Origin: Actinomycetota bacterium
GTDB lineage: Bacteria; Actinomycetota; Actinomycetes; Nanopelagicales; Nanopelagicaceae
Direction: 5' to 3'
Assembly: GCA_947494085.1 (NCBI GenBank)
Contig: CANLTP010000032.1
Coordinates: 1 to 8,813 of the forward strand
DNA length: 8,813 nucleotides
The translations under genes were made by a program, and so were the position numbers. This document shows, piece by piece, positions 1 to 6,767 of this stretch; position 1 is the stretch's first letter, and each line of letters opens with the position of its first letter. The notes below the pieces were generated by a model that saw nothing but the letters and a program-made list of their open reading frames with translations, was not told the DNA's origin and did not search any database.

Positions 1-25
1 GCGGTATTGCTGGACAGTTCGAGGG

Positions 26-211
26 CTAATTACTCTCGCGCTTTGCCCGTCTAATTGTGTAACGAAGTCCAATAACGCCTAAACCGATTCCAAATACGCA
101 GATCCATTTTGCATTTGTGCTGGCATCTAAGCCAAAGGTGGCAATGAGGGCAGCGAACCAGAAGGCGATACCAATAATAATCACGGTGATTGCACTTCGT
201 AAGTGGACCAT
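26..211 (-). CDS. Small two-helix membrane protein, DUF2530-like
   Basis: A 61-residue protein with two hydrophobic stretches (about residues 7-27 and 36-53) and a basic tail (RRAKRES), so probably a membrane hairpin with both ends in the cytoplasm. The second helix has the pattern W-I-C-x-x-G-x-x-L-G-x-x-G-L followed by arginines. This resembles actinobacterial DUF2530 proteins, which are short two-helix proteins of unknown function; I recall them near serC in other actinobacteria, but could not verify that. Start ATG 211-209 is supported by a GGGAG ribosome binding site (220-224) 8 nt upstream, lying inside the last codons of the tiny ORF before it. It is the last gene of the apparent pdxH-serC operon. 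The stop TAG is at 28-26 and the remaining 25 bases to the window edge hold nothing I recognise. The gene is probably real; family assignment is moderately sure and function unknown. Confidence 0.72.
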   Translation of the reverse strand: MVHLRSAITVIIIGIAFWFAALIATFGLDASTNAKWICVFGIGLGVIGLRYTIRRAKRESN

Positions 212-215
212 TTAA

Positions 216-296
216 TTAGCTCCCGACAATTACGACTATAAGCACCGCAATAAAAAGAGCTGCAAGAGTGATAAGCCTTCGAGTTTTATAGTTCAA
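216..296 (-). CDS. Candidate 26-residue single-helix membrane peptide (new small ORF)
   Basis: An open frame fills nearly all of the gap between serC and the DUF2530-like gene. It starts with TTG (296-294), four bases after the serC stop, and ends with TAA (218-216), four bases before the next ATG. The peptide begins MNYKTRRLITLAALF; after a positively charged head (K4, R6, R7) residues 8-24 are uninterrupted hydrophobic, ending Gly-Ser. This is the layout of a single-pass small membrane protein with the basic end inside. Its last full codons (GGG AGC) form the ribosome binding site of the following gene, which would couple their translation. Against it: a TTG start, only a weak purine-rich SD (AAAGAAA) inside the serC end, and short length, so chance cannot be excluded. 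No family is recognised. Confidence 0.4.
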   Translation of the reverse strand: MNYKTRRLITLAALFIAVLIVVIVGS

Positions 297-300
297 GAAA

Positions 301-1431
<1,131 letters not shown>

Positions 1432-2097
1432 CTACGGGTTCAGGCGTTTAACTTGCCAATCGGTCTTCTGTGAATCCGAACGCACATAGCGCAACCGATC
1501 ATGCAATCTGGAATGGCGCCCCTGCCAGAACTCGATGCTGACTGGGCGAACTAAATAGCCACCCCAATATTCTGGCCGTGGGACAACAGACCCTTCTGGA
1601 TATTTTTCAGCAAGTTCGGCATATCGTTTTTCTAGGGTTTCTCTGGAATCTAATTCAGTTGACTGCGCACTCGCGGTCGCACCAATCTGACTGCCCCAAG
1701 GCCGGCTTGCAAAGTATTCATCGCTCTCTTGCGGACTAACTTTTTCAGCGCTTCCAATAATTATTACTTGACGCTCCATTGGATACCAAGGAAAAACAAG
1801 TGACACATTTGGATTATTTGAAATTGCATCAGCTTTGCGCGATTGATAATTTGTGAAGAAAGTAAAACCATCGACCGAAACATCTTTCAATAGAACTGAA
1901 CGCCCTACTGGTGCGCCATCCGAAATTGTTGAGAGCACCATTGCATTTGCTTCGACCACCATGATGTTTTCATGTGCCTGGCCAAGCCACTTCTTGAATT
2001 GTTCAATTGGATCGCCAGCAAGGTCAGATTCGGTCAAACCGGCCTGCCCATAAGTAAGGCGCATCTCCCGAATGGTCTCTCGATTGATTTCGCTCAT
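1432..2097 (-). CDS. pdxH: Pyridoxamine 5'-phosphate oxidase
   Basis: FMN-dependent oxidase converting pyridoxamine or pyridoxine 5'-phosphate to PLP (EC 1.4.3.5), in B6 salvage. It aligns readily with the E. coli enzyme throughout. In 221-residue numbering: substrate-gating N-terminus EMRLTYGQAGL (11-21), DPIEQFKKWL (29-38), RSVLLK (66-71) and FTNYQSRKA (81-89) for FMN, FPWYPMERQV (102-111), SRPWGSQIGA (131-140), FWQGRHSRLHDR (190-201) with the substrate-phosphate arginines and histidine, and a C-terminal W-x-V-x-R-L-x-P. The frame stays open to an ATG at 2193, but those 32 extra residues are not family-like and would consume the divergent promoter, so ATG 2097-2095 is preferred. A GTG at 2115 (six residues longer) is a less likely alternative. 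No clear SD precedes the ATG, which may be leaderless. First gene of the operon that continues into serC, a PLP user. Confidence 0.95.
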   Translation of the reverse strand: MSEINRETIREMRLTYGQAGLTESDLAGDPIEQFKKWLGQAHENIMVVEANAMVLSTISDGAPVGRSVLLKDVSVDGFTFFTNYQSRKADAISNNPNVSLVFPWYPMERQVIIIGSAEKVSPQESDEYFASRPWGSQIGATASAQSTELDSRETLEKRYAELAEKYPEGSVVPRPEYWGGYLVRPVSIEFWQGRHSRLHDRLRYVRSDSQKTDWQVKRLNP

Positions 2098-2112
2098 GGC
2101 TGTATCTAACTT

Positions 2113-2179
2113 CACTTTTGCCCCGCGTGCATCTTGCGGCGATGCCCGCTTCGCTAGTTTGGTTTCACCCGCAAAAGTG
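2113..2179. repeat. Perfect 9-bp inverted repeat in divergent promoter
   Basis: CACTTTTGC at 2113-2121 and its exact reverse complement GCAAAAGTG at 2171-2179, 49 nt apart. Read toward its own gene, each copy is GCAAAAGTG placed just before the candidate -10: 3 nt before TTAGAT for pdxH and 2 nt before GAGAAT for citA. The equal placement suggests a shared promoter or operator element rather than a hairpin, because the arms are far apart and in separate transcription units. A 9-bp match within about 117 bp is unlikely but not impossible by chance. No known regulator is recognised. Confidence 0.45.
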
Positions 2180-2202
2180 TGGAGAATACGCATAACTAAT
2201 TG

Positions 2203-2208
2203 AGGGAG
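2203..2208 (+). promoter_or_regulatory. Ribosome binding site deciding the citA start
   Basis: AGGGAG followed by six bases and GTG at 2215. The open frame extends upstream to a TTG at 2200, but that codon overlaps this SD sequence and has none of its own. GTG 2215 also yields the family-typical N-terminus (SEVFKPGLEGVIAFE). Confidence 0.75.
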
Positions 2209-2214
2209 CCCGTC

Positions 2215-3327
2215 GTGTCAGAAGTTTTTAAGCCCGGTCTTGAAGGCGTTATTGCATTTGAATCTGAAATCGCTGAGCCGGATAAAGAAGGTAGTGCGCT
2301 TCGCTATCGTGGCGTTGACATCGAAGACCTTGTTGGTCGCGTAACTTTCGGAAACGTTTGGGGCTTGTTAGTTGATAACGAATTTAATCCAGGACTTCCA
2401 GCAGCAGAACCATTTCCAATCCCAGTTCACTCCGGTGATATTCGCGTAGATGTGCAATCTGCAATTGCAATGCTTGCACCCGCTTGGGGTTTCAAACCTT
2501 TACTAGATACAACAGATGATGAAGCGCGCATTCAACTTGCTCGCACATCTGTAATGGTTCTTTCATATGTTGCGCAAGCAGCACGTGGAACTGCTCCAAT
2601 GGTTCCGCAATCAGAAGTTGATAAAGCACATACCGTTGTTGAGCGAATGATGATTCGCTGGCGCGGAGAACCAGATCCACTTCACGTTCGTGCAGTAGAT
2701 GCTTACTTTGTTTCAGCTGCAGAACATGGAATGAATGCTTCAACATTTACATCTCGCGTAATTGCATCAACTGGCGCAGATGTTGCAGCAGCAATTTCGG
2801 GTGCGATTGGCGCAATGTCTGGTCCGCTACATGGTGGCGCACCAGCACGTGTTCTAAGCATGATCGAAGGTGTTGAAAAGACTGGCGATGCAACTGCATA
2901 TGTAAAAGGAATTTTAGATCGCAAAGAACGTTTGATGGGATTCGGTCACCGGGTTTATCGCGCCGAAGATCCTCGCGCACGCACACTTCGCCGAATTTCA
3001 AAAGAGTTGAATGCGCCACGTTACGAAGTAGCACTTGCACTTGAAAAGGCTGCACTTGCCGAACTTCACGAACGTCAACCAGATCGCGTGCTAGAAACCA
3101 ACGTTGAATTCTGGGCTGCAATAGTTCTAGATTTTGCACAAATCCCAGCACATATGTTCACATCAATGTTTACCGCTGCACGAACCGCAGGTTGGTCAGC
3201 ACACATTCTTGAACAGAAGCGCACCGGAAGAATTATTCGACCATCTGCGAGATATGTAGGTCCAGCGCCTCGTAAAGTTAGCGAAGTTAAGGGCTGGGAT
3301 GAGTCAGTCCACTCACTCCACAACTAA
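2215..3327 (+). CDS. citA: Citrate synthase, actinobacterial CitA (citrate synthase 2) type
   Basis: Condenses acetyl-CoA and oxaloacetate to citrate and CoA (EC 2.3.3.16), the entry step of the TCA cycle. The 370-residue protein resembles mycobacterial and Streptomyces CitA: N-terminal KPGLEGVIAFESEIAEPD, ALRYRGVDIEDL, EHGMNASTF (170-178, His171), GPLHGGAPARVLSM (203-216) with catalytic His206, GFGHRVYRAEDPRA (242-255) with catalytic His245, and QKRTGRIIRPSARYVGP near the C-terminus for substrate and CoA contacts. Where most citrate synthases have the catalytic Asp of N-V-D-F-Y, this protein has Glu298 (NVEFWA); I recall the same in actinobacterial CitA, so it is probably a subfamily trait. 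Start GTG 2215 is chosen on its AGGGAG site. The 3' end overlaps the photolyase by 29 nt. CitA is often an accessory to GltA; whether gltA exists elsewhere cannot be seen. Methylcitrate synthase activity is not excluded. Confidence 0.93.
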   Translation: MSEVFKPGLEGVIAFESEIAEPDKEGSALRYRGVDIEDLVGRVTFGNVWGLLVDNEFNPGLPAAEPFPIPVHSGDIRVDVQSAIAMLAPAWGFKPLLDTTDDEARIQLARTSVMVLSYVAQAARGTAPMVPQSEVDKAHTVVERMMIRWRGEPDPLHVRAVDAYFVSAAEHGMNASTFTSRVIASTGADVAAAISGAIGAMSGPLHGGAPARVLSMIEGVEKTGDATAYVKGILDRKERLMGFGHRVYRAEDPRARTLRRISKELNAPRYEVALALEKAALAELHERQPDRVLETNVEFWAAIVLDFAQIPAHMFTSMFTAARTAGWSAHILEQKRTGRIIRPSARYVGPAPRKVSEVKGWDESVHSLHN

Positions 3328-4663
3328 ACGCAATATCTTCTGGTTCAGAAGAGATCTGCGTTTAGCCGATAATCCAGCGCTCCTTGCTGCCATTGAAAAT
3401 TGCGATGAATTAATTGCGGTTTACATTCTCGATGAAAAGATAATTAAAGATAGTGGAGCCAAGCGTCTTGCCTATTTAGGAGAGTCAATTCGCGCCCTTG
3501 ATGAATCACTTAACAATAAATTGCATGTAATTGCTGGTGATCAGGTAGAAGTTTTAAACTCATTAATAAAGCGATATGGCGCAGATGAAGTTCATATCAG
3601 TCAAGAATATGAACCTTATGGCGCAGCTCGTGATTTAAAAGTTGAAGCAAGTGGAATCAAGTTGGTTCGAACCGGAAGTATTTATGCAGTTGCACCTGGC
3701 CGAGTATTAAAGCCAAGTGATGCAACTCCATACCGGGTATACACCCCGTTTTATAAAGCTTGGTGCTTACACGGTTGGCGCAAACCAGTTGCTGCGCCAA
3801 AGAATTTAAATTTAGTTACACCAATTTCAGCTGATCGCAATATCCCAGAATGGAAAGTTCCTGAAGGAACTGTAATTTCTAAAGCTGGAGAAGCTGCTGC
3901 ACTTGCACGCTGGAAGAAATTCAAATCTAGCGCGCTTGCAAGTTATGACACAGAGCGAAATAACGCAGGTGTTGATGGAACCAGCAAGATGAGTGAATAT
4001 CTGACTTGGGGCGAAATCCATCCACGGACACTTCTTGCAGAGCTTGGAACAAGCAATGCACACGATGTTTACCGCAAAGAGATTGCCTGGCGCGAGTTTT
4101 ATGCAGATGTGCTTTTTAATAATCCACATACCGTCGATGATTACTACGCCCCAAGATTTGCAAACATGCGCTATGACGAACCTGGTGAAAAGTTTAAAGC
4201 TTGGTGCGAAGGTAAAACTGGATATCCATTTGTTGATGCCGCAATGCGTCAAATAGTTAAAGAAGGTTGGATGCATAACCGAACTCGAATGGTTGTTGCA
4301 TCTTTCTTAGTAAAGGATCTACATCTTGAATGGCAGCTTGGCGCAGATTTCTTCATGGAACATCTAGTTGATTTTGATCCTGCTTCAAACTCACATGGTT
4401 GGCAATGGACTGCCGGATGTGGCACAGATGCGTCGCCGTATTACCGAGTATTTAATCCAATTGAACAGGGAAAGCGATTTGATATAAACGGTGATTACAT
4501 CCGTAAATATGTTCCAGAGCTCGCTCATTTAAGTGCCGACGAAATTCATGAACCATGGGAATTCTTAGATGGTTACTCCAAAGGATATTCAGAACGAATC
4601 GTTAACCATGCCACCGAACGTTTGGAATCACTTGCAAGGTTAGAAGAGATCAAACCTAGTTAA
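3299..4663 (+). CDS. phr: Class I CPD photolyase (deoxyribodipyrimidine photo-lyase)
   Basis: Light-driven FADH- enzyme that splits cyclobutane pyrimidine dimers in DNA (EC 4.1.99.3). The 454-residue length is typical. The antenna-binding alpha/beta domain begins at NIFWFRRDLRLADNPAL (12-28) and runs to about 135. The FAD domain spans roughly 185-450: GTSKMSEYLTWGEIHPR (227-243), EIAWREFY (261-268), EGKTGYPFVDAAMRQ (304-318), GWMHNRTRM (323-331), SFLVKDLHLEW (335-345), SHGWQWTAGCGTDASPYYRV (365-384) and FNPIEQGKRFD (385-395). The close match to E. coli PhrB in GWQW and GTDA-PYFRIFNP argues for CPD repair rather than (6-4) photolyase or cryptochrome. Trp345 and Trp368 match E. coli W359 and W382; the W306 position is Tyr292. 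Antenna cofactor undetermined. ATG 3299 lies inside citA, with AAGGG (3289-3293) 5 nt before it, indicating coupled translation. Its stop overlaps the convergent GGDEF gene. Confidence 0.94.
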   Translation: MSQSTHSTTKRNIFWFRRDLRLADNPALLAAIENCDELIAVYILDEKIIKDSGAKRLAYLGESIRALDESLNNKLHVIAGDQVEVLNSLIKRYGADEVHISQEYEPYGAARDLKVEASGIKLVRTGSIYAVAPGRVLKPSDATPYRVYTPFYKAWCLHGWRKPVAAPKNLNLVTPISADRNIPEWKVPEGTVISKAGEAAALARWKKFKSSALASYDTERNNAGVDGTSKMSEYLTWGEIHPRTLLAELGTSNAHDVYRKEIAWREFYADVLFNNPHTVDDYYAPRFANMRYDEPGEKFKAWCEGKTGYPFVDAAMRQIVKEGWMHNRTRMVVASFLVKDLHLEWQLGADFFMEHLVDFDPASNSHGWQWTAGCGTDASPYYRVFNPIEQGKRFDINGDYIRKYVPELAHLSADEIHEPWEFLDGYSKGYSERIVNHATERLESLARLEEIKPS

Positions 4664-6033
4664 TTCTGTGATTGCACATAACCAGTGCCATTTCGTTTTG
4701 CTTCATACATCGCCGTATCGGCCCGTTTCAATAACGCTTCCTTGGTTGTTGTTGGACCTTCGGTTGTAACACTTCCAATACTTACTCCAACTTTTACATC
4801 ACCAACTGAGAGCGTGAATGGATATGTGCAAGTAGCGCGAAGTGCGAGAGCGACATCATTTCCAATATTGCGCTGCCCATAAACAACTACACCAAATTCA
4901 TCGCCACCAAGTCTGGCGATTAGAACATCGCTTGGTAGAACCCGATTAAACCTTAAGGTAATTTGTTTTAAAAGTTGATCGCCTACTTCATGACCGTAAT
5001 TATCATTCACCGCTTTAAAGCCATCTAAATCTAATAAGAGCAAAGTGCCGGTTCTTCGCCGCAGTAACTCAAGTTCGGCGATAAATCTTCTGCGATTTGG
5101 TAGCCCAGTAAGTTCATCAGTCCTTGCATGTTCGCGATCTTCACTAACTATTTTTGCATCACGAAGTGCAAGTGCCATACGAATAAAGGCGAGGGAGATA
5201 GTTAGAAAGGCGAGAACTAGAACAAATATTGGGAAATAGTTTGCTCGTAATGCACCGTAAGCAAGAATGCTTGAACTAATGATTAGTGCAAACGTAGTCG
5301 CCCAAGTGTCGATGCGCCGCTCCTGGATTTCAGTTTCGCCACCGTGAAGCCAGAGGCCATTAGCGATAAGTGCTAATCCCAATAACCAGCCATCGTCGGT
5401 AAGTGCTGCGAATTCATAGCCGGTTGTAGCCGACATAAGTAGAAAGAATAAGTCGGTTAGTGCAAAGATTGAGATCCCGAGAAAGAAGCTTAAACCGCGC
5501 AAACTACGGTGCTGGAGAATGATTAGAGATAGACAGGTTGCGACAAGAACCAAGTCACCTACTGGATAGAGAATAGATAAAAATACTTCATAGCTTTGCC
5601 CATCAAAGCGCATCTGTGCTGGTCGCAATAGCAAACTAGATATAACACTCGATGTTCCAAGGGCAATAATTGCGGTATCTAAGATTTCTAGAGCTGATAT
5701 TTTATTCGTAACTGCAAGTGCACGAATTATTCCAAGAAGCATCAAGGGATAAAAAGAAATATATGTGGCGTCAATTAGATGTTCTGATACTTGAAAATCG
5801 TAGAAAGAATTCCAGGTTGAAAAAGTTGAGCCAAGTGCCCAGATTAGAATCGCGAAAGTTATCGCAAGCTTTGCTAATCGATCATTAAGTTTTGGAGACC
5901 GCCAAGCGACAAGGGCCGCAAGAAATGCAACTGCATTAAAGATAATTAAATCTGAAACAATCGAGGGTAATTGAAAAGCCACCCGAATGATCAGGTGGCT
6001 TATCAGTAATAAGAAGACACCTACTCTCGCCAT
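4660..6033 (-). CDS. Membrane-bound GGDEF protein, predicted diguanylate cyclase
   Basis: Predicted to make cyclic di-GMP from two GTP (EC 2.7.7.65). Of 457 residues, the first about 290 form some eight to ten hydrophobic segments (for example 27-45, 54-70, 92-109, 153-173, 183-201, 246-262, 265-290), an unassigned integral membrane sensor. Then comes a short charged linker and a complete GGDEF domain: DELTGLPNRRRF (306-317), LLLLDLDGFKAVNDNYGHEVGD (within 331-352) with metal Asp335, RLGGDEFGVVV (374-384) with the intact GGDEF at 376-380, a VSIGSV strand (417-422) and RADTAMYEAKRNG (437-449). The product-inhibition I-site RxxD is not intact: the position is LPSD (366-369). There is no EAL, HD-GYP or PAS domain. 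ATG 6033 is preceded directly by an in-frame TAA, so nothing longer is possible in this frame; no SD is visible and the start lies in a hairpin loop. Confidence 0.9.
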   Translation of the reverse strand: MARVGVFLLLISHLIIRVAFQLPSIVSDLIIFNAVAFLAALVAWRSPKLNDRLAKLAITFAILIWALGSTFSTWNSFYDFQVSEHLIDATYISFYPLMLLGIIRALAVTNKISALEILDTAIIALGTSSVISSLLLRPAQMRFDGQSYEVFLSILYPVGDLVLVATCLSLIILQHRSLRGLSFFLGISIFALTDLFFLLMSATTGYEFAALTDDGWLLGLALIANGLWLHGGETEIQERRIDTWATTFALIISSSILAYGALRANYFPIFVLVLAFLTISLAFIRMALALRDAKIVSEDREHARTDELTGLPNRRRFIAELELLRRRTGTLLLLDLDGFKAVNDNYGHEVGDQLLKQITLRFNRVLPSDVLIARLGGDEFGVVVYGQRNIGNDVALALRATCTYPFTLSVGDVKVGVSIGSVTTEGPTTTKEALLKRADTAMYEAKRNGTGYVQSQN

Positions 6034-6046
6034 TTAGCGAGCGTAG
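6021..6046. repeat. Near-perfect inverted repeat enclosing the GGDEF start codon
   Basis: CTACTCTCGC (6021-6030), six-base centre CATTTA (6031-6036), GCGAGCGTAG (6037-6046). Nine of ten arm positions pair, with a single mismatch at the fifth. On the minus strand the centre reads TAAATG, so the ATG of the diguanylate cyclase sits exactly in the loop. The upstream arm contains TACGCT, which fits the TAnnnT -10 pattern and lies 6 nt before the ATG, compatible with a leaderless transcript. It could be an operator dyad or an RNA hairpin affecting initiation. Neither flank has the U-run of a terminator. Confidence 0.5.
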
Positions 6047-6061
6047 GGTAAAAAGCGGCGG

Positions 6062-6634
6062 TTATTTACAGGCGGTGGAAAGGCTTGTCTTCGCACTTGC
6101 TAAATCAGCTGCTGTTTTAGCTTTTCCATCGGTTGCTTCTTTGATTTGAGCATCAAGTTCTACGATATTCGCAGTTGCATCGATAACGCGTTGCTTATTG
6201 CGGTCAATACCGGCTTGAACAGTTGCAATCTGCTTCTTCTGGGTTTCCGTTGGATTCTTAGGATAAGAGAGCATGTTCTTGCTCCATGTATCTACATTCT
6301 TCTGAGCACTTGCGATCAATCTTTCGTTAGTTGCCTTAAGGCGAGTAGTGCTGCTGATTCTGCCATCGAATGAACTTCCAACAGAGTCAGCTAAAGATTT
6401 TGCACTTAAGTAGCTCTTGTTTGCATTAATACATGGCGCAGAGACCCAAACCAAACTCTTTGAGGTAGATGCCGGATTCTTTGTGCAGGTGTAAGAAATT
6501 TTTCCAATGGTTGCTTTGCTATTTAGTGGCTTGCAAGCCTTGTAAGCGGTAGCGGCAGCTGCACTCGAGATACCCACGAAGGTTCCCGCAATTACTAGAA
6601 CTGCTATCGAAAGTGCTGAAATTTTCTTAGACAC
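6062..6634 (-). CDS. Secreted four-cysteine, coiled-coil-like protein of unknown function
   Basis: A 190-residue protein with a clear signal peptide: basic head (SKK), hydrophobic core ISALSIAVLVIAGTFV and a small-residue cleavage region ending SSAAAA, cut probably after about residue 28; no lipobox cysteine is seen. The mature N-terminus has C34...G-K-I-S-Y-T-C50-T-K...L-V-W, a small Cys-containing module of a style I associate with secreted proteins of freshwater actinobacteria (recollection, not verified). C68 and C189 bracket a long charged, Ala/Lys/Gln-rich, mostly helical stretch (about 75-185) that looks coiled-coil, so disulfides C34-C50 and C68-C189 are plausible. Start GTG 6634-6632 is chosen for the GGAGG 5 nt upstream; the frame stays open to 6826 but those residues are not protein-like and overlap the SDR gene. 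The GGDEF gene follows after 28 nt. No enzymatic motif; function unknown. Confidence 0.8.
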   Translation of the reverse strand: MSKKISALSIAVLVIAGTFVGISSAAAATAYKACKPLNSKATIGKISYTCTKNPASTSKSLVWVSAPCINANKSYLSAKSLADSVGSSFDGRISSTTRLKATNERLIASAQKNVDTWSKNMLSYPKNPTETQKKQIATVQAGIDRNKQRVIDATANIVELDAQIKEATDGKAKTAADLASAKTSLSTACK

Positions 6635-6639
6635 CTTAA

Positions 6640-6644
6640 CCTCC
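6640..6644 (-). promoter_or_regulatory. Strong ribosome binding site of the secreted protein
   Basis: GGAGG on the minus strand, 5 nt before GTG 6634. It is the best SD sequence in the window and fixes the start that places the signal peptide at the N-terminus. Confidence 0.8.
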
Positions 6645-6656
6645 ACAAAATTTATC

Positions 6657-6678
6657 AAAAGCCACAAATCTATGTGGC
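6657..6678 (-). terminator. Stem-loop with short U-run: weak terminator or leader hairpin
   Basis: On the minus strand GCCACA, loop TAGATT, TGTGGC form a perfect 6-bp stem (6661-6678) followed directly by TTTT (6660-6657). It lies 90 nt after the SDR stop and 23 nt before the secreted-protein start. It could terminate the saccharopine-dehydrogenase/SDR operon weakly. If the secreted gene is instead transcribed from a promoter near the -10-like TAGAAT at 6696-6691, the hairpin sits in its leader. The stem is short and the U-run is only four, so the call is tentative. Confidence 0.35.
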
Positions 6679-6767
6679 ACTCATATGGTGATTCTATCTT
6701 TGGAGAAGCAATTTTTCGGGGAGAAAATCTATGTCTACCAGTGAAATTACTGTGAATATCAGGAAAA
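6679..6767 (-). promoter_or_regulatory. Upstream region of the secreted-protein gene, possible promoter
   Basis: With the hairpin and the RBS this belongs to a 133-nt gap between the SDR stop and GTG 6634. The only promoter-like element I see is TAGAAT at 6696-6691 on the minus strand, five of six matches to TATAAT, about 57 nt before the start. No convincing -35 sits 16-18 nt upstream of it. The rest shows no open frame or repeat that I would call. Confidence 0.3.

Larger units (their letters stand above)
2098..2214. promoter_or_regulatory. Divergent promoter region between pdxH and citA
   Basis: These 117 bases separate two divergent operons and should hold both promoters. For citA the best candidate is TTGGTT (2159-2164), 17-nt spacer, GAGAAT (2182-2187), giving a leader of about 20 nt with the AGGGAG ribosome binding site. 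For pdxH (minus strand) an A/T-rich TTAGAT/TAGATA element at 2103-2109 lies 6 nt before the ATG, which would give a leaderless transcript; its -35 is not recognisable. These are eye matches to the actinobacterial sigma-A consensus, only 3-4 of 6 in each -10. The region also carries the 9-bp inverted repeat listed separately. Confidence 0.45.

Noticed and set aside
32..40. TACTCTCGC shared with the arm of the inverted repeat at 6022-6030
   Set aside because: A single 9-base match inside coding sequence, without a second arm, is compatible with chance.
10..45. TTCGA-containing stretch resembling a tRNA T-loop at the window edge
   Set aside because: The flanking bases do not form a 5-bp T-stem on either strand and no acceptor or anticodon arm is visible.
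2098..2193. 32-residue N-terminal extension of PdxH starting at ATG 2193
   Set aside because: The extension is not family-like, would erase the divergent promoter region, and lacks an SD; ATG 2097 gives normal PdxH length.
2747..3151. 134-codon open frame antisense to citA
   Set aside because: Shadow frame rich in Leu, Arg, Gln and His, produced by the codon pattern of citA.
3827..4276. 149-codon open frame antisense to the photolyase
   Set aside because: Shadow of a strongly conserved gene; Cys- and Phe-rich with no recognisable domain or SD.
6034..6061. Possible terminator in the 28-nt gap after the secreted protein
   Set aside because: A CTTTTT run exists, but the preceding ACCGCC copies are direct, not inverted, so no stem forms.
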